Shown piece by piece: positions 5,931-7,226 of a stretch of 7,226 bases of DNA. The number at the start of each line of letters is the position of its first letter. The first letter of the stretch is position 1. Position numbers and translations under genes: made by a program. A model generated the notes under the pieces. That model was not told where the DNA came from. It was given only the letters and a program-made list of their open reading frames with translations, and searched no databases. The stretch spans positions 1-7,226 of the forward strand of contig WTHW01000146.1 of the NCBI GenBank assembly GCA_011526395.1, written 5' to 3'. The stretch is from Alphaproteobacteria bacterium. GTDB taxonomy: Bacteria; Pseudomonadota; Alphaproteobacteria; Puniceispirillales; Puniceispirillaceae.

Positions 5931-7175
5931 TTATGCTAGCATAAGAACAGGGTTTTCAATGACTTGTTTAAATGTTTGAAGCCACTCAGCACCAAGCGCA
6001 CCATCAACAACACGGTGGTCAGCAGACAAGGTGACGCTCATGACGGTGGCAACTGCAAGCTGTCCGTCTTTTACAACAGGACGTTGTTCGCCAGCTCCTA
6101 TGGCCAAAATGGCCCCTTGAGGTGGGTTAATGACAGCTGAAAATTCTTTGATGCCAAACATTCCAAGATTGGAAATCGTAAATGTGCCACCTGAGTAGGC
6201 TTCTGGAGGCAATGTTCCCTCTCGAGCTTGCTTAGCAAGTGATTTGCTAAGCTGAGATATTTCAGCAAGTCCTTTATTCTGAGCCGCCGGAATAACAGGT
6301 GTTACCAATCCGCCTTCAATCGCTACCGCGATACAAATGTCAGCATCAGAAAAATAGCGACAACCCTGTGCTTCAAATGAGCCATTGACGTTAGGCACTT
6401 TCATTAGAGCATGTGCCGCCGCACGCACAATCATATCATTCACAGATATCTTAACATCATCACCTGCAGCCTCATTGATCGTTTTGCGTGCAGACAATAG
6501 CTGGTCAATTTCGCAATCAACTGACAGGTAAAAATGAGGTGCATTCTGCTTAGATTCAGTCAAGCGCTGAGCTATCGTGCGTCTCATCGCATTATGCGGC
6601 ACAAACCTATCTTCGTTAGATGATGTTATTTGCGGTGCCACTGATGACTTCATCGTGCCTTGAGCTAGCGCATTTTCCACATCGATTTTGATAATTCTGC
6701 CATTTGGACCAGAACCAGCAATGCCATCTAGAGGTAAGTTATTCTGGGCGGCAATTCTGCGTGCCAATGGGCTTGCGAATAATCGTGTAGAATCATTAGA
6801 TTGTGCCTTCATTGGCATATCAACAGGGTTTGAAATCGATGATGGTGTTTTTTCTTCAACAACATCTTGCACGTCTTCAGAGATTGGCGCGTTTGCTTGC
6901 TTATCATCTAAAGTGACTGACGCAACATCTTCGCCATCTTCGGCAAGCATCGCTATCACACTGTTGACTGCCACATTCTGAGCACCTTCAGCTACGGCAA
7001 TAATAGCAACAATGCCTTCATCAATAGCTTCAACTTCCATTGTAGCTTTATCTGTCTCGATTTCGGCAATAACATCGCCTGAGCGAACTTCATCACCTTC
7101 TTTAACCAGCCATTTGGCCAAAGTACCATCTGTCATTGTTGGCGAGAGTGCTGGCATTTTAATTGCAATAGCCAT
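5931..7175 (-). CDS. pdhC: Pyruvate dehydrogenase E2, dihydrolipoamide acetyltransferase
   Basis: This core subunit of the pyruvate dehydrogenase complex transfers the acetyl group from its lipoyl arm to CoA. Starting at the ATG 7175-7173 it has 414 residues. It carries one N-terminal lipoyl domain (about 2-80) with the lipoylated lysine K43 in ETDKATMEVEA, then an acidic linker (about 84-130). A peripheral-subunit-binding domain follows (about 133-169: FASPLARRIAAQ and SGPNGRIIKIDVE). The catalytic acyltransferase domain (about 190-414) contains GTFTISNLGMFG, INPPQGAILAIGAGE and the active-site motif DHRVVDG with H387 and D391. A GTG at 7193-7191 would add six residues but lies on top of the ribosome binding site, so the ATG preceded by AGGGAGG is preferred. 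The sequence resembles pyruvate-specific E2 rather than the 2-oxoglutarate enzyme SucB, in agreement with its neighbours. Its lipoyl domain is the probable target of LipA, encoded downstream. Confidence 0.97.
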   Translation of the reverse strand: MAIAIKMPALSPTMTDGTLAKWLVKEGDEVRSGDVIAEIETDKATMEVEAIDEGIVAIIAVAEGAQNVAVNSVIAMLAEDGEDVASVTLDDKQANAPISEDVQDVVEEKTPSSISNPVDMPMKAQSNDSTRLFASPLARRIAAQNNLPLDGIAGSGPNGRIIKIDVENALAQGTMKSSVAPQITSSNEDRFVPHNAMRRTIAQRLTESKQNAPHFYLSVDCEIDQLLSARKTINEAAGDDVKISVNDMIVRAAAHALMKVPNVNGSFEAQGCRYFSDADICIAVAIEGGLVTPVIPAAQNKGLAEISQLSKSLAKQAREGTLPPEAYSGGTFTISNLGMFGIKEFSAVINPPQGAILAIGAGEQRPVVKDGQLAVATVMSVTLSADHRVVDGALGAEWLQTFKQVIENPVLMLA

Positions 7176-7176
7176 C

Positions 7177-7226
7177 TTAGCGACCTCCCTCACGGTAACA
7201 AGATTTATGAACAGCCGCCAAAATAT
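7177..7226 (-). CDS. pdhB: Pyruvate dehydrogenase E1 beta subunit, C-terminal end only (partial)
   Basis: Only the last 15 full codons and a TAA stop are present; the gene enters from the right edge. The readable end is ILAAVHKSCYREGGR. It resembles the C-terminal helix of alphaproteobacterial PdhB, which commonly ends in a short A-V-K-x-x-C/T-Y-type sequence, and E1 beta is the expected gene upstream of pdhC. The stop is separated from the pdhC ATG by a single base, and the pdhC ribosome site lies inside the last codons. The identity rests on position and a short match, so it is tentative. Confidence 0.65.
   Translation of the reverse strand, partial: ILAAVHKSCYREGGR
7184..7190 (-). promoter_or_regulatory. 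Ribosome binding site of pdhC, within the pdhB 3' end
   Basis: On the minus strand AGGGAGG lies 8 nt before the ATG at 7175 and is the strongest Shine-Dalgarno in the window. It sets the pdhC start and argues against the upstream in-frame GTG, which it directly follows. It is embedded in the final Glu-Gly-Gly codons of the gene upstream. Confidence 0.85.

Noticed and set aside
6688..6981. 97-codon plus-strand frame within pdhC
   Set aside because: It is antisense to the linker and binding-domain region of pdhC and has no recognisable domain. The pdhC frame is intact.
1..7226. Search for mobile elements, phage genes, CRISPR arrays, tRNA or rRNA genes, toxin-antitoxin pairs or defence genes
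   Set aside because: None was visible. Almost all of the window is taken up by conserved housekeeping genes with short gaps, and I saw no repeated units or gene of foreign character.

Overview
The window is ordinary core-metabolism DNA from a bacterium that looks alphaproteobacterial. The pointers are the fused IspD-IspF protein, the minus-strand order pdhB-pdhC-lpd-lipA-ratA/COQ10, the closely spaced ispDF-pgpA-cinA set running towards it, and the neighbouring nifR3-type dusB. Base composition is moderate to low in GC (about 40-45% by eye, not computed), unlike the GC-rich rhizobia or Caulobacter. That would suit a marine planktonic lineage such as SAR116, but this placement is only an inference.

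Layout: (1) 1-738, minus strand: the N-terminal 246 codons of dusB, a tRNA dihydrouridine synthase that runs off the left edge. (2) 739-928: a divergent intergenic region with a perfect 7-bp inverted repeat and only weak promoter-like hexamers. (3) 929-3053, plus strand: ispDF, pgpA and cinA, with a 1-nt overlap and a 2-nt gap, so very probably one transcript. (4) 3037-7226, minus strand: the tail of pdhB, then pdhC (E2), lpd (E3), lipA and ratA/COQ10-like, with gaps of 1, 22, 31 and 12 nt. The two operons converge, and the cinA and ratA coding ends overlap by 17 bp.

Function: the minus-strand operon encodes E2 and E3 of the pyruvate dehydrogenase complex together with lipoyl synthase, which makes the cofactor E2 needs. 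It ends with a START-like protein of the Coq10/RatA family, probably linked to ubiquinone and respiration. The plus-strand operon makes the isoprenoid precursor MEcPP, dephosphorylates phosphatidylglycerophosphate, and probably recycles nicotinamide mononucleotide. All catalytic motifs I checked are intact, and I see no pseudogene, mobile element, tRNA, rRNA or CRISPR array.

I found no evidence of a new biological system. The points worth a second look are modest: the divergent-promoter palindrome, the overlapping convergent gene ends, the translation start of pdhC and the pdhB tail beside it, and the functional naming of the RatA/COQ10 protein.
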